DNA of 64,000 bases from Frondihabitans sucicola (lineage in GTDB: Bacteria; Actinomycetota; Actinomycetes; Actinomycetales; Microbacteriaceae). Numbering within the stretch: position 1 is the stretch's first letter; each line of letters begins with the position of its first letter. Of the stretch, positions 9,436 through 19,961 are shown piece after piece. The notes below the pieces were generated by a model. The model saw only the letters and a program-made list of their open reading frames with translations, was not told the origin of the DNA and made no database searches. A program made the position numbers and the translations under genes. The DNA is taken from NCBI RefSeq assembly GCF_030296615.1, contig NZ_AP027732.1, positions 620,001 through 684,000 on the forward strand, read 5' to 3'.

Positions 9436-9475
9436 ACGGCGAGTCTACGCAACATGTGTTTCAGCCGTGTAACAC
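9429..9475 (-). promoter_or_regulatory. Candidate operator in front of the pucG-allC-rpiR operon
   Basis: GTGTT at 9456-9460 and AACAC at 9471-9475 form an inverted repeat over TGTTTCAGCCGTG, which resembles the element upstream of allB. A second TGTTTCA lies at 9429-9435 over the start codon. The 105-nt gap to the amidase gene is where an operon promoter would be expected. Confidence 0.35.
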
Positions 9476-9540
9476 GCGCACTCCTCGCGAGGCTACGTCC
9501 GATCGACGCGCACGGCGCGCACGCGGCAAGGCCCCCGCTC

Positions 9541-11150
9541 TCAGGCGACCAGGGAGCCCGCGAGCGACGCCGCCACGCGCACGAGGGCCAGGTCGGTGCC
9601 GCGCGGGCCCACCAAGCAGAGGCCCACGGGACCGCCGGCGACCCGGAGCAGGGGAGCGGACACGGCCGGGTACCCGCCGATCCCCGCGATGCAGGTGAGG
9701 CCGAGCGTGCGGGAGCGCACCGCGTCGAACTCCGCGGGCGTGGCGGCCAGCGACGGAGCCGCCGACGATGCGCTGGGGAGCAGCAGGATCCTGCCGCCCA
9801 GCATCCGGTCGAGGTGGTCGCGCTGCACGGCGAGCTCCGTGCGGGCCTCGGCCTCGCGGTCGGGCGTGACGCTGCGGCCGAACTGGAAGCGGGCCTCGAC
9901 GTCGGGCGCGAGCGCGCCGGGGTGCGCCGTGATCCACTCGCCGTGCGACCGCCAGGCTTCGGCGGCCTGCAGCACGCGGAACAGCTCGTAGAGGTGGGCG
10001 ATGTCGCCGAGGGCGATCTCGTCGGGCCGACCGATGGTCCCCGCCGACGCGAGCGCGGACACGCACCCGTCGAAGGCGTCGCGGACGTCGGGGGAGACGG
10101 AGGCGATCAGGCTGGGATCGACCGCGAAGGCCGGCTCGACCTCGTGCTGCAGAGGGGAGGAGGTCGCGGCCGGGCTTCCGAAGGTGGCGGCGGCAACCCG
10201 CGCCAGGAGGTCGACGTCGCGGGTCAGCCAACCGACCGCGTCGAACGAGGGCGCCAGGGGCAGCAGGTCGGTGCGGCGGACGGCGCCGTGCGACGTGCGG
10301 AGGCCCCAGAGCCCCTGATAGGAGGCCGGGACGCGGATCGACCCGCCCGTGTCGGTGCCGAGGCCGACGCTGGCGTGGCCGAGTGCGACGGCGGAGGCCG
10401 GCCCGCTCGACGAACCGCCGGAGATCGCGCCGGGCACGGCACCGTTCGGGGAGTGCCGTAGGCGGAGTTGCGGCCGGCGATGCTGTACGCGAACTCGTCG
10501 GTCTGCGCGATACCGAGCACCGCGGCGCCGCCGTCGAGCAAGGCCTGGACGGCGGGCGAGTTGAACTCCTGGTCGGACTGTTCCTCCAGGTAGGCGGGCA
10601 CCCCCGCGCCGATGCGCAGGCCGGCCACCGCGAAGAGGTCCTTCACCGCGACGGTCTCACCGAGCAGGGGAGCGACGCCCGCAGCGGGCTCATCCTCGGC
10701 CGACACGTCCACCGACGAGGCGACCAGGGGTGCCCCGACGACGCGCCAGATCCGGGTGTCGAAGATCGGTGCCGGAGCCTGCACCTGCGCCGACGCGATC
10801 CGCCAGACGTGATCCTGCGGATTCTGGCGCCAGAGCTGAGTGACGACGCCGCGTCCGCCGGCGGCGGGGAGGTTGACCGACACGATGAGGGCGGTCGCAG
10901 GATCGAGGACCCTCACGTGACACTGCTCGATGTGGCGCGCGGGCGCGGACTTCCGCCGCCCGCGGAACTCGGTGATGGCCTCGTGACCGACCAGCAGCCC
11001 GGCGCCGTCGGCGCGCAGCGTGTCGGCACCGGGTTCGAAGGCGTCGGCGAGCGCCGCCTGATCGTTGGCGGCGAGCGCTCCCTCGTACGCGTCGAAGGCG
11101 TCGAGCAGCCCGCCGGGCAGGGTTCCTTGAACAGAGGTCGGATCAGTCAT
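9541..11150 (-). pseudogene. AtzH-like domain fused to amidase, frameshifted
   Basis: Rebuilt as about 536 residues. Residues 1-125 are a small NTF2/SnoaL-like domain (AFEPGADTLRADGAGLLVGHEAITEFR, then VVTQLWRQNPQDHVWRIASAQV), like AtzH domains that accompany biuret/allophanate amidases. Residues 160 onward are an amidase-signature enzyme. The catalytic lysine sits in AVKDLFAVAG, the serines in SGGSSSGPASAVA and GTDTGGSIRVPASYQG. A frameshift near 10449, one missing C in CCCC, separates the front from the Ser-rich part. It overlaps the acetamidase gene by eight bases. The substrate is probably a small amide or urea derivative; this is inference. Confidence 0.8.
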
Positions 11151-12237
11151 CGAAGTCGCTCACTCGGATTCTGGCGTGGACACCCTTCACCAGGTCGACG
11201 ACCTGCGAGATGTTGAAGTCGGTCGCCGCGGAGAGGTACGCGTAGGCCACGCTCTCCTCCATGCCGAATCGGGCATGCAGCAGGTCGAGGGCTGCACGGA
11301 CGCATTTCTGCACGGCGACGTCGAGGTCTTCGTCGAGCCCGGTCGGGACGAGGAACTCAGCCGTCTCGGCCAACGGGCCCGCGATCTCGCCGAAGCGAGC
11401 CCGGGCATCCTGCTTCGTGATGAGATCGAAGCGGACCGTCACCCGGAGGGAGGCCTCGAGGGCGGTCAGCGCGACCTCGCCGTCGCCCTGGGCGAAGTGC
11501 GGGTCGCCGACATAGGCGAGGGCCCCCGGCACCTGCACCGGCAGATGCAGTGACGCACCTTCGACGAGCAGGCTGATGTCGATGTTGCCGCCGTGCGGGC
11601 CGGGAGGCACCGAGTGCGGTCGCTCGTCGCCCGCGACGGCGACGCCCATGATGCCGAGGAACGGGTGCAGTGGGAAGGTCACGGAGGGAACGCCGCCCGG
11701 AGTGCGGGGGAGTGTCCCCACGAGGGAGCCTGCGGCATCGCGAGTGGCGGCCGCGAAGACGCTGACGTTCTCGGAGCCGCGCGGCAGTTCGCCGGCCAGC
11801 GCACCGCGACCGTGGCGATTGGAGATGACGCCGTACGGCACTCGCGGCGTCGCGGTCACGAGGGTCATCGTGAGGACGTCGCCGGGCTCGGCTCCGCGGA
11901 CGGCGATCGGGCCGGTCACGACGTGCGGACCGTCGACGGCAGGATCGCGCCGCCCGGTCGACGCGGCAATCGCCACCGCGTCGTCGAGCACGGCCTCTGC
12001 CGCGACGCCGTGCTGCGCGAAGAAGGCCACCGGGTCACGGCCCTGGTCGTCGAGGATGCCCTCGTGGCTGATCGTGTCGATCGTGACGATGTCGCCGGGA
12101 TCGACTGTCAGGACGGCGACGTCGGTCTCACACGGAAGGCGTCCCCAGAAGGTGTTCGCCTCGCTGGCGGGCAGATAGAGCGCGCCCGGGATCTCGCCGC
12201 GACCCGGCTGGAGGACGGCTCCCGTCTCGAAAGTCAT
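11143..12237 (-). CDS. Acetamidase/formamidase family protein
   Basis: A 364-residue protein of the FmdA/AmdA family, which releases ammonia from formamide or acetamide. Typical segments are DPGDIVTIDTISHEG, GPHVVTGPIAVRGAEPGDVL, PPGPHGGNIDI, HFAQGDGEVALTALE and the C-terminal SAATDFNISQVVDLVKGVHARI. I chose the ATG at 12237 with an AGGG about eight bases upstream; a TTG two codons earlier is possible. It is the first gene of the leftward set and is translationally coupled to the AtzH-amidase, so the pair likely breaks down amides from ureide or heterocycle degradation. Confidence 0.88.
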   Translation of the reverse strand: MTFETGAVLQPGRGEIPGALYLPASEANTFWGRLPCETDVAVLTVDPGDIVTIDTISHEGILDDQGRDPVAFFAQHGVAAEAVLDDAVAIAASTGRRDPAVDGPHVVTGPIAVRGAEPGDVLTMTLVTATPRVPYGVISNRHGRGALAGELPRGSENVSVFAAATRDAAGSLVGTLPRTPGGVPSVTFPLHPFLGIMGVAVAGDERPHSVPPGPHGGNIDISLLVEGASLHLPVQVPGALAYVGDPHFAQGDGEVALTALEASLRVTVRFDLITKQDARARFGEIAGPLAETAEFLVPTGLDEDLDVAVQKCVRAALDLLHARFGMEESVAYAYLSAATDFNISQVVDLVKGVHARIRVSDFDD

Positions 12238-12395
12238 GTCCAAACCCTAGCGGCGGGCCGGGGCGGCCCCCTATGGCTCCCGCCTCGACTCCGGACGGCC
12301 GATTGCCTGGGCGCCCGCTCCCGAGATCCGATCGGTTCGCTGGGAAGGATTCCTGCCCCCAGCCTCCTCTTGGAGAGCGGTCCCTACCGTCGAGC

Positions 12396-14687
12396 GTGAG
12401 CACTTCTCCGACTTCCGCCCCGCGCGCCCTCTCGGCCCTGACCGGGTTCGCCGGGCTCGCGATCGTCGCCGGTCTCCTCGTCGGAGTCCTCGCGATCCCG
12501 AGCCTGGTCGTCGCCGGGAACACGGTCACGACCGGCGTCACCGCCTTCGACGACCTGCCGAGCTACCTCGCCATCACCCAGCCGGCCCAGGCCTCCAGCC
12601 TCTACGCGAAGGACGGCAGCAGCGAGGTCAAGATCGCCTCCTTCTACACCGAGAACCGGACCGACGTGAAGGCGGATCAGATCGCCGCGAGCGTGAAGGA
12701 CGCCGCCGTCTCGGCGGAAGACCCGCGGTTCTACCAGGAGGGCGCGATCGACGTCGAAGGCACGATCCGCGGAGTCCTGGCCACGACCCTGGGCGACGAC
12801 GTCCAGGGCGGCTCGTCGATCACGCAGCAGTACGTGAAGAACGTCCTCGTCGAGCGCTGCGCGACCGAGAACACGGACACCGCCAAGGCGCTCGCCTGCT
12901 ACAAGACCGTCACCGCGGTGACGCCGCAGCGCAAACTGCGCGAGATGCGCTATGCGATCAGCCTCGAGAAGAAGTACACCAAGTCGCAGATCCTCACCGG
13001 ATACCTCAACATCGTCGGATTCGGGGGCAACGTCTACGGCATCCAGGCGGCCGCCGAGTACTACTTCGGGGTCTCCGCCTCGAGCCTGAGCACGGTGCAG
13101 TCGGCCACTCTGATCGCGATCCTGAACAATCCTTCCAACCTCCGGATCGACGAGCCGACGAATGCCGCCAACGGCTCGGCGAACGGCTACGCGCTCACGA
13201 AGGTGCGTCGCGACTACGTGCTCCAGCGGATGTACGTCCACGGCAAGCTCTCGAAGGCCGAGCTGACGGCCGCCACGGCGACCGCGATCACTCCGAAGAT
13301 CACCACGGCGACCAACGGCTGCGGCGCTGCTGTGAAGTACGACGCCGGTTATTTCTGCGACTACGTCACCAACGTCGTGGCCAACGACACCGCGTTCGGT
13401 GCCACCGCGAGCGCCCGCGCCGCGACCCTCAGCGAGGGCGGCCTGAAGATCTACACCACCCTCGACCTCGCGCAGCAGAAGGTCGCGCAGACGGCGCTGT
13501 CGACCTACGCCCCGGCGACGGCAGCCGGGATGAACCTCGGCGCCACGAACGTGTCGGTCGAGCCGGGGACGGGGAAGATCCTGACCATGGTGCAGAACAC
13601 GAACTACACGCAGAGCGACCATGCTGTGGCCGGCGAGACGAGCGTGAACTACAACACCGACAAGGCGTACGGCGGTTCGGGCGGGTTCCAGACCGGATCG
13701 TCGTTCAAGGCGTTCACCCTGGCCGCCTGGTTGCAGGCGGGACACACCCTGTCCGACTCCGTGACGACGACACAGCACACCTTCCCCTTCTCGGAGTTCA
13801 CCAACAGCTGCACCGACATCGGCGACAGCACCTGGCCGGTCGCCAACGCGGATCCGGCTGCCGCCTCGCTGTCGGTGCTCCAGGCCACGGCCCAGTCGGT
13901 GAACACGGCCTTCGCCGAGATGGGCACTCAGCTCGACCTCTGCAGCATCGCGAAGGACGCGACCTCCATGGACGTCCACACGGCCACCGGGGTGAAGCTC
14001 AGCTCGGTGCCGTCGATGATCCTGGGCACGAACGACATCGCTCCGCTCACGATGGCCACGGCCTACGCCGGCATCGCCAACAACGGCATCGTCTGCACGC
14101 CGATCGCGATCACCAGCATCACGGGTCCGACCGGGAAGGCGATCGCCGCCACTCCGACCAGCTGCACGCAGGGCATGTCGTCGGAGATCGCGGCCGGTGT
14201 CTCGTACGCCCTGCAGACCGTCCTCGAACCGGGCGGCACCGGTGCCAGCGCCAACCCGGAAGACGGCGTCGACATCCTGGCCAAGACGGGCACCAACGAC
14301 GACGCGGAGCAGAACTGGCTGGTCACCTCGACGACCAAGGTCGCCACGGCCACCTGGGTCGGCAACGTCTCGGGATCGACCGACTTCTACGACACCTCCA
14401 TCAACGGCATCGAGGGATACGACGTCAAGTTCGACATCGCGAAGCCGATCCTCCAGTCGCTCGACGCGGAGTACGGCGGCGGGACGCTGACGGCGCCGCC
14501 CGCCTCCGAGATCAGCTCCTCGTCTGCGGGCGGGGAGTCGGGGTCGGGTGGCGCATCGATGGGTGGCGCGGCAGCCGGGGGCAGCGCCGGTGCAGCGACC
14601 GGGGGCACCGGGGGCGCGACGGGCGGTGGCACCACCGGGGGCGCGACGGGCGGTGGCAACGGAACCAGCACGGTGACGGGCGAATAG
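12396..14687 (+). CDS. Bifunctional penicillin-binding protein (GT51 transglycosylase + transpeptidase)
   Basis: A 763-residue class A PBP that polymerises and cross-links peptidoglycan outside the membrane. Residues about 15-40 are the single transmembrane anchor. The GT51 domain has SAEDPRFYQEGAIDVEGTIR and GGSSITQQYVKN. The transpeptidase has SSFK (SxxK) in TGSSFKAFTL, SVN (SxN) and KTGTND (KTG). The last 60 residues are a Gly/Ser/Thr/Ala-rich tail, common in actinobacterial PonA-like proteins. The GTG at 12396 is the in-frame start just before the hydrophobic segment. Two to three cysteines in the extracellular part may form disulfides. Confidence 0.92.
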   Translation: MSTSPTSAPRALSALTGFAGLAIVAGLLVGVLAIPSLVVAGNTVTTGVTAFDDLPSYLAITQPAQASSLYAKDGSSEVKIASFYTENRTDVKADQIAASVKDAAVSAEDPRFYQEGAIDVEGTIRGVLATTLGDDVQGGSSITQQYVKNVLVERCATENTDTAKALACYKTVTAVTPQRKLREMRYAISLEKKYTKSQILTGYLNIVGFGGNVYGIQAAAEYYFGVSASSLSTVQSATLIAILNNPSNLRIDEPTNAANGSANGYALTKVRRDYVLQRMYVHGKLSKAELTAATATAITPKITTATNGCGAAVKYDAGYFCDYVTNVVANDTAFGATASARAATLSEGGLKIYTTLDLAQQKVAQTALSTYAPATAAGMNLGATNVSVEPGTGKILTMVQNTNYTQSDHAVAGETSVNYNTDKAYGGSGGFQTGSSFKAFTLAAWLQAGHTLSDSVTTTQHTFPFSEFTNSCTDIGDSTWPVANADPAAASLSVLQATAQSVNTAFAEMGTQLDLCSIAKDATSMDVHTATGVKLSSVPSMILGTNDIAPLTMATAYAGIANNGIVCTPIAITSITGPTGKAIAATPTSCTQGMSSEIAAGVSYALQTVLEPGGTGASANPEDGVDILAKTGTNDDAEQNWLVTSTTKVATATWVGNVSGSTDFYDTSINGIEGYDVKFDIAKPILQSLDAEYGGGTLTAPPASEISSSSAGGESGSGGASMGGAAAGGSAGAATGGTGGATGGGTTGGATGGGNGTSTVTGE

Positions 14688-14885
14688 CCCGACGGGGTGA
14701 CGACAGAGGAGCAGGGCGCAGGATCGCGACGCGGGCGCCTCCGCCGGGCCGAGCGTGCGCGCGCTGCCGCGATCCGGCGCAGCCTGTCGGCCGCGTGACG
14801 ATTCGTCGACTCGATACGTCTTGTCGTGGGGGCCGTTTCCCGGCTCCACCCTCACTCGCGGCAGAAAGCACGGCAGACTTCGATC

Positions 14886-16045
14886 ATGAGACTTCCCGGT
14901 TCCAAGAACACCGACCCGAGCACACGCCCGGGTACCCTCCACGCCGACGACACCGTCACGAACGGGATGAAGATCGCGGGCGCCTGGGGCTGGCGGATCC
15001 TGGTCGTCGTCGCGTGCTTCGCCGTGTTGATCTACCTGATCACCACGCTCAGCGAGATCGTCATCCCGTTCTTGATCGCGCTGCTCATCTCGGCGCTGCT
15101 CAAGCCGGCCGTCACGGCGCTCGTGCATCGGCGCTGGCCGAAGTGGCTGGCGATCGTCGTGACACTGCTCGGAACCCTCATCGTCTTCGGGGCCCTGGTG
15201 CTGCTGGTGGTCTCGCAGGTGCGGGCCGGGCTGCCCGCCCTCGAGAAGGAGTCGGTCTCGTCGTTCAAGTCGGTGCAGGCGTTCCTCGCGGCCCCACCGT
15301 TCAACCTGACCACGACCGACTACCAGAAGTACATCGATCAGGCGACCAAGGCCCTCCAAGACAGCAGTAAGTCGCTGCTGTCGGGCGCTGCCGCCGTCGG
15401 GCTGGGCGGCGTGCACTTCGTCGCCGACGGCCTGCTCACCATCTTCGCGACGATCTTCATGATGATCGACGGCGAAGGCGTCTGGAAGTGGGTCACGCGG
15501 CTGTTCCCCCGCCGCGCTCGCACCGCCGTCGACGGAGCAGGCCAGGCAGGATGGCACACGCTCACCACGTTCGTACGGGTCCAGATCTTCGTCGCCGCCG
15601 TGGACGGCCTCGGCGTGGGCCTCTTCGCCTTCTTCCTCGGACTGCCGCTGGCGGTGCCGATCGGCGTTCTCGTGTTCCTGGCGTCGTTCATCCCGGTCGT
15701 GGGTGCCATCGTCTCGGGTGCCTTCGCCGTCGTGATCGCGCTGCTCTTCGTCGGCCCTCTGCAGGCGCTCATCATGCTCGGCGGGGTCGTCATCGTGCAC
15801 CTCCTCGAGGCCCACGTGCTGCAGCCGCTCGTCATGGGAAACGCCGTCAAGGTGCACCCCTCGCCGTCGTCTTCGCCGTGGCCGGCGGCTCGTACATCGC
15901 CGGTATCCCCGGCGCGCTGTTCGCCGTGCCCACGATCGCCGTGATCAACGTCATGGTGACGTTCGTGGCGCGGGGCAAGTGGCGGACGGAACCGAAGGCG
16001 GCTGCTGAGGAGGACGCGGCCGACGAGGTCGTGCCGGAGACGTAG
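14886..16045 (+). pseudogene. AI-2E family transporter, frameshifted
   Basis: Rebuilt as about 386 residues of the AI-2E/PerM-type permease family. Hydrophobic segments include ILVVVACFAVLIYLI, IVIPFLIALLISALL, LAIVVTLLGTLIVFGALVLLV and the C-terminal helices around PLAVPIGVLVFLASFIPVVGAIV, a family hallmark, then EAHVLQPLVMG. A frameshift near 15858 (one missing C in CCCC) precedes the end LAVVFAVAGGSYIAGIPGALFAVP. The transported substrate is uncertain; AI-2 export is only one reported role in the family. The protein ends with an acidic tail. Confidence 0.83.
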
Positions 16046-16075
16046 AAGTGGTGCGGTCGTGCGGACACGCAGCGA

Positions 16076-16759
16076 CTAGTCCCGCGGCCGACGACCGGCC
16101 CGAGCGGCCCGAGCGGCCCGACGCCTCTCGCGCCAGGACGGCGGCTGCTCCGCGGCGAGTTCGGCGGCCGCGGTTCGGGCTTCTGCGCGGTGGCGGGCGC
16201 GGCGATCCTGCCATCGCTGCACTTCGACGTCGAGGTCGCGCGTCGGCGTGACGACGGGAGGGCCTCCCGTCAGTTGACGGCGTGCTTCCACGATGCGGGA
16301 GTTGAAGTCGGCCACCGTCGCACGCACCGACGCCTCGGTCGCCATCGTGTCGAGGAGGTCGTCGAGCCGCTCGTTCTCGGTTCGGAGCGACAGGGCCGGG
16401 GGAGCGACGCCCGACAGGCCCTCGCGTTCGATCTTGGCTTTGATCCACCAGTCGGGGTCGTGGGTGCCGCCGGTGAGGCCGGGCAGCGGTTTTCCGGCAC
16501 CCGGGAGATTGTCGAAGTCGCCGCGCGCGATGGCGATGTCGAGCTGCGTCTTCGCGATGGAACGGAGTTCGTCGGCCGTGGGGGCGCGCTTCTGCTCGTC
16601 GGCGGGGAGTTCGCGTTCGACCCGGTAGCGAGCGGCGGCGAGTGACGGGTCGCGGCGGGCGGTCTCGCGAGCGACCTCGTCGCGGTGCACAGGAGCCGGG
16701 CGGCGCGGATCACTGCGCCCCTGCTCGTCGGGCGCGTGGTGGCGGTCGCTCTCGGCCAT
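16076..16759 (-). CDS. DUF1992 (DnaJC28-conserved domain) protein
   Basis: A 227-residue soluble, highly charged protein. Residues about 70-115 carry the DUF1992 core, LDIAIARGDFDNLPGAGKPLPG followed by HDPDWWIKAKI, shared with the conserved C-terminal region of DnaJ homologue subfamily C member 28. The remainder is predicted helical, with a very basic C-terminus (RERRRAARAARAGRR). The function is unknown. It is on the same strand as the ogt gene, 58 bases away, without obvious coupling. Confidence 0.75.
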   Translation of the reverse strand: MAESDRHHAPDEQGRSDPRRPAPVHRDEVARETARRDPSLAAARYRVERELPADEQKRAPTADELRSIAKTQLDIAIARGDFDNLPGAGKPLPGLTGGTHDPDWWIKAKIEREGLSGVAPPALSLRTENERLDDLLDTMATEASVRATVADFNSRIVEARRQLTGGPPVVTPTRDLDVEVQRWQDRRARHRAEARTAAAELAAEQPPSWRERRRAARAARAGRRPRD

Positions 16760-16817
16760 GCCTCAACGCTACGCCGCGGCGCCGGTGGCCGGGGTGCGCG
16801 AGGCCACGCCGAACGAT

Positions 16818-17333
16818 CTACGCGAACAACGAGGGCTGCACGGCCTCGGCCTTCTCCAGGCCGAGCAGATATTCTTTGCGCTCGATTCCGCCGCCGAAGC
16901 CGGTCAGGGCGCCGTTGGCTCCGATGACGCGGTGACACGGAACGATGATGCTGAGCGGGTTGCGGCCGTTCGCGAGGCCGACGGCGCGGACGGCCTTGGG
17001 GTTGCCGAGACGCGCGGCGATGTCGCCGTAGGTGAAGGTCTCCCCGTAAGGGATGGTGCGGAGCTGCTGCCAGACGGCGAGCTGGAACTCGGTGCCGACC
17101 GGGGCCAGCTCGAGATCGAAGGTCTCGCGGGTTCCGGCGAAGTACTCGCCGAGCTGGGCGACGACGGCTCCGAACACGCGAGCCTCGTCGGTGCCCGACA
17201 GCCGCTCGCCGAAGGTCTCGGTGCTCGGTGCGTGCCGGTGCTCGACCATGTAGAGGGCGCGGAGTGCGGAGGTCTCGTCGTCGGCGACGAGGGTGAGTTC
17301 GCCGATGGGCGAGTCGATGACGGTGTAGCTCAT
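16818..17333 (-). CDS. ogt: Methylated-DNA-[protein]-cysteine S-methyltransferase
   Basis: A 171-residue suicide methyltransferase that removes O6-alkyl groups from guanine. The acceptor cysteine is in IVPCHRVIGANGALTGFGGG, and the recognition-helix region is PYGETFTYGDIAARLGNPKAVRAVGLANGRNP. Its ATG lies within the end of the upstream ada-alkA gene (stop at 17330), so the two form an alkylation-repair operon. Length is normal for Ogt. Confidence 0.93.
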   Translation of the reverse strand: MSYTVIDSPIGELTLVADDETSALRALYMVEHRHAPSTETFGERLSGTDEARVFGAVVAQLGEYFAGTRETFDLELAPVGTEFQLAVWQQLRTIPYGETFTYGDIAARLGNPKAVRAVGLANGRNPLSIIVPCHRVIGANGALTGFGGGIERKEYLLGLEKAEAVQPSLFA

Positions 17334-18915
17334 GAGGGGGCTCCTTCGAGGACGGGCAGAGCAGGATCGGGGAGGGTCGGCAGGACGACGTCGCCCTCGG
17401 GAATCGAATTCACGGCGTGCGGGCTGGCGGCCCAGAGGTATTGCACGGCGTAGGCGCGCCACGGCGACCACGCCTGGGAGGCCCGCTCGAGAGCGGGCGC
17501 GCCGCGGGGAGGCCGAGCGATGCGGCCGCCTTCAGCACGCCGAGGTCGCTGCCGACGAACGCGTCGGGATCGCCGAGGGCTCGCATGGCGATGGTCTCGA
17601 CGGTCCACGGGCCGATGCCGGGCAGGGCGAGCATGGCGTCGCGCGCAGCCTGCCAGTCGGCGCCGGCGTCGAGCCGGACATCGCCGGACGCCAGCGCGGT
17701 CGCCATCGCGAGGAGAGTGCGGCGGCGCGAGGCGGGCATGCGGAGGATCTCGTCGAGACGCGAGTCGACCGACTCGGTGGGCGCGAGAGCGCGTTCGCCC
17801 GCGGCGGCCACGATGGCCTCGGCGGTCGGGAACAGGTGCGTGAGCCCGCCGTCGGGATCCACGATCGTCTCGCCGAGGGCGGACACCAGTCGGGCCGCGT
17901 GGGTACGGGCGGCCGCCGTCGAGACCTGCTGGCCCAGCACGGCTCGCAGAGCGAACGCGGCAGGATCGAGGATGCGCGGCACCCGACGCCCGGGCGCCGC
18001 ATCGACGAGGGGGCGCAGGTGGTCGTCACGGCCGAGCGCTTCTCCGATGGCCACGGGATCGGCGTCGAGGTCGAGCAGCCGTCGCACGCGGCTCACGGCC
18101 GCAGCGAGGTCGCGCACGTCGGTCAGCCGGAGCGTGACCGGGAACGCGGTGCCGACGGGACGCCGCACCGAGACGATGCCCCAGCCGCGCGGCAGGCGGA
18201 CCGTCGAGCGATAGGCGCCGTCGCGGAACTCTTCGACGCCGGGCACCCCCGTCGCGACGAGATGGCCGATGAGGTTGGACGGATCGAGCGGCCGGCGGAA
18301 CGGGAGCCGCAGGGAGATGACGCCGGAGTGCGGCAGCGCGGGAGAGGCTGCACCGGTGACGCCCGACCGCAGTTCGGAGGGCGAGGCGGCGTAGGTGGCG
18401 CGGACGACGTCGTTGAACGCGCGGATCGACGAGAAGCCCGCGGCGAAGGCGATGTCGCTCATCGGGAGGTCGGTCGCCTCGATCAACGTGCGGGCGGACT
18501 GGGCTCGCTGCGCTTGGGCGAGTGCCTGAGGGCCGGCGCCGAGCTCGTCGCGCAGGAGGCGTTCGACCTGCCGCGTGCTGTAGCCCAGGGTCGCCGCAAG
18601 GCTCGGGACGCCGTCGCGATCGACGACACCGTCGGCGATCAGCCGCATCGCCCTGGCCACGGTGTCGGAGCGCACGTTCCACTCGGGCGAGCCGGGGGTC
18701 GCGTCGGGCCGGCAGCGTTTACAGGCCCGGAAACCAGCCGCCTGAGCCGAGGCCGCCGACGGATGGAAGACCATGTTCTCGTCTTTCGGCGTGCGCGCCG
18801 GGCAACTCGGCCGACAGTAGATGCCGGTCGAGAGGACGGCCGTGTAGAAGAAGCCGTCGAAGCGGGCGTCGCGGCTCTTCACCGCGCCGCGGCAGAGAGT
18901 CTCGTCGAGGTGCAT
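17330..18915 (-). pseudogene. Ada N-terminal/AraC HTH fused to AlkA-type DNA glycosylase, frameshifted
   Basis: Rebuilt as about 528 residues. Residues 1-75 are the Ada methyl-phosphotriester domain with a Cys4 zinc site (GIYCRPSCPART and ACKRCRPD). Residues 85-185 are an AraC HTH (LAATLGYSTRQVERLLRDELG, DIAFAAGFSSIRAFNDVVRATY). The rest is the AlkA glycosylase with the HhH-GPD region LPGIGPWTVETIAMRALGDPDAF and catalytic Asp in VGSDLGV. A frameshift near 17507 (one missing C) precedes the end WSPWRAYAVQYLW. The fusion senses methyl damage, acts as regulator and excises 3-methyladenine. It overlaps ogt. Confidence 0.87.
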
Positions 18916-18979
18916 GAGTCCATCCTCACACCCGCCCCCGACCTGCACTAGCGAGAATGCGACATCGCAGTGGAGCGCC

Positions 18980-19810
18980 TCAGGAGTGGGCGAGCAACCA
19001 GTCCAGCGCGGCGGGAACGGCCCGCAGGATCGAGATGTGGCCGTCGTCCGGTCGCTCCCAGAACTCCGAGCCGGCGATGCGGTCGTGCAGCCAGAAGCCG
19101 TGCGCGGCGGGAACCACGCGGTCGAGGCCGCCCTGCGCGACCAGGACGGGCGACGTGATCGTCGCCGGATCGAATCCCCAGGGGGACACGAACGCGAGAT
19201 CGTCATCGACGAGGCCGCGGGATCCTGCTGCCCCCGCTGTTCCGGCGTCTGCCCCGAGCGACGCCCAATCGGCTTCGAGGGCGGCGTAGTCGACCGGGAC
19301 GAAACTCTCGGGGTCGAAGTCGTCGACCTTGGCGAACTCCTCGCGGGCGGCCAGGCCGACGACGGCCGACCTCAGCGCACTCGGAGCCTGCATGCCGGCG
19401 AACCAGTCGTACGACTCGGCGTACGGAGCGATTCCGGCGAGGGTGACGACGCCGGTCACGCGACGTGGCAGCAGCCCCGCGCAGGCGAGGGCGTGCGGGC
19501 CGCCACCCGAGGCGCCCATCGTGGCGAAGCGGTCGATGCCCAGGGCGTCGACGACGACTTCGACGTCGGAGGCGGCGGAAGCCACGTCACGGCCGGTGTT
19601 CGGGGTGGAGCCGCCGTAGCCCGGTCGGCCGTACGAGACGAGCCGGATGCCTCGGGCGGCACACGCGTCGAGCACGGGCGGGAGCAGCGCTCCGGTCTGC
19701 GGCGATCCGGTGTGCCAGACCAGCGCGGCACGCTCGTCGGGTACCGAACCGCTGTCGTGCACGCGGAGGATCCTGCCGTCGGCCGCCGCCACGTCGCGTT
19801 CGTCGCTCAT
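18980..19810 (-). CDS. Alpha/beta hydrolase
   Basis: A 276-residue single-domain hydrolase. The nucleophile elbow is GASGGGP near residue 96, the first strand region has HTGSPQTGALLPP, and SYGRPGYGGS and the catalytic histidine in DDGHISIL are present. An Asp in VAQGGLDRVVP completes the triad. The substrate is unknown. It ends 64 bases from the ada-alkA start and is on the same strand, but shows no sign of a functional link to repair. Confidence 0.82.
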   Translation of the reverse strand: MSDERDVAAADGRILRVHDSGSVPDERAALVWHTGSPQTGALLPPVLDACAARGIRLVSYGRPGYGGSTPNTGRDVASAASDVEVVVDALGIDRFATMGASGGGPHALACAGLLPRRVTGVVTLAGIAPYAESYDWFAGMQAPSALRSAVVGLAAREEFAKVDDFDPESFVPVDYAALEADWASLGADAGTAGAAGSRGLVDDDLAFVSPWGFDPATITSPVLVAQGGLDRVVPAAHGFWLHDRIAGSEFWERPDDGHISILRAVPAALDWLLAHS

Positions 19811-19961
19811 GTCGGGGAGCGTACCGCGAGGTTTGCCGCCGTGGCCGGGCGGCACCGGTCGTGACCACCTCCCCGCCATCGGCGCAGCCGGACCCGAGGG
19901 TGCGCGCCACCGGGATGCACCGCGATGGCCCGGACGGCGCCGGAGCGAGAAGACTGGGCGG

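Noticed and set aside
14697..14798. 33-residue basic ORF after the penicillin-binding protein
   Set aside because: It has a GTG start but no ribosome site or known homology, and its composition matches intergenic GC-rich DNA.
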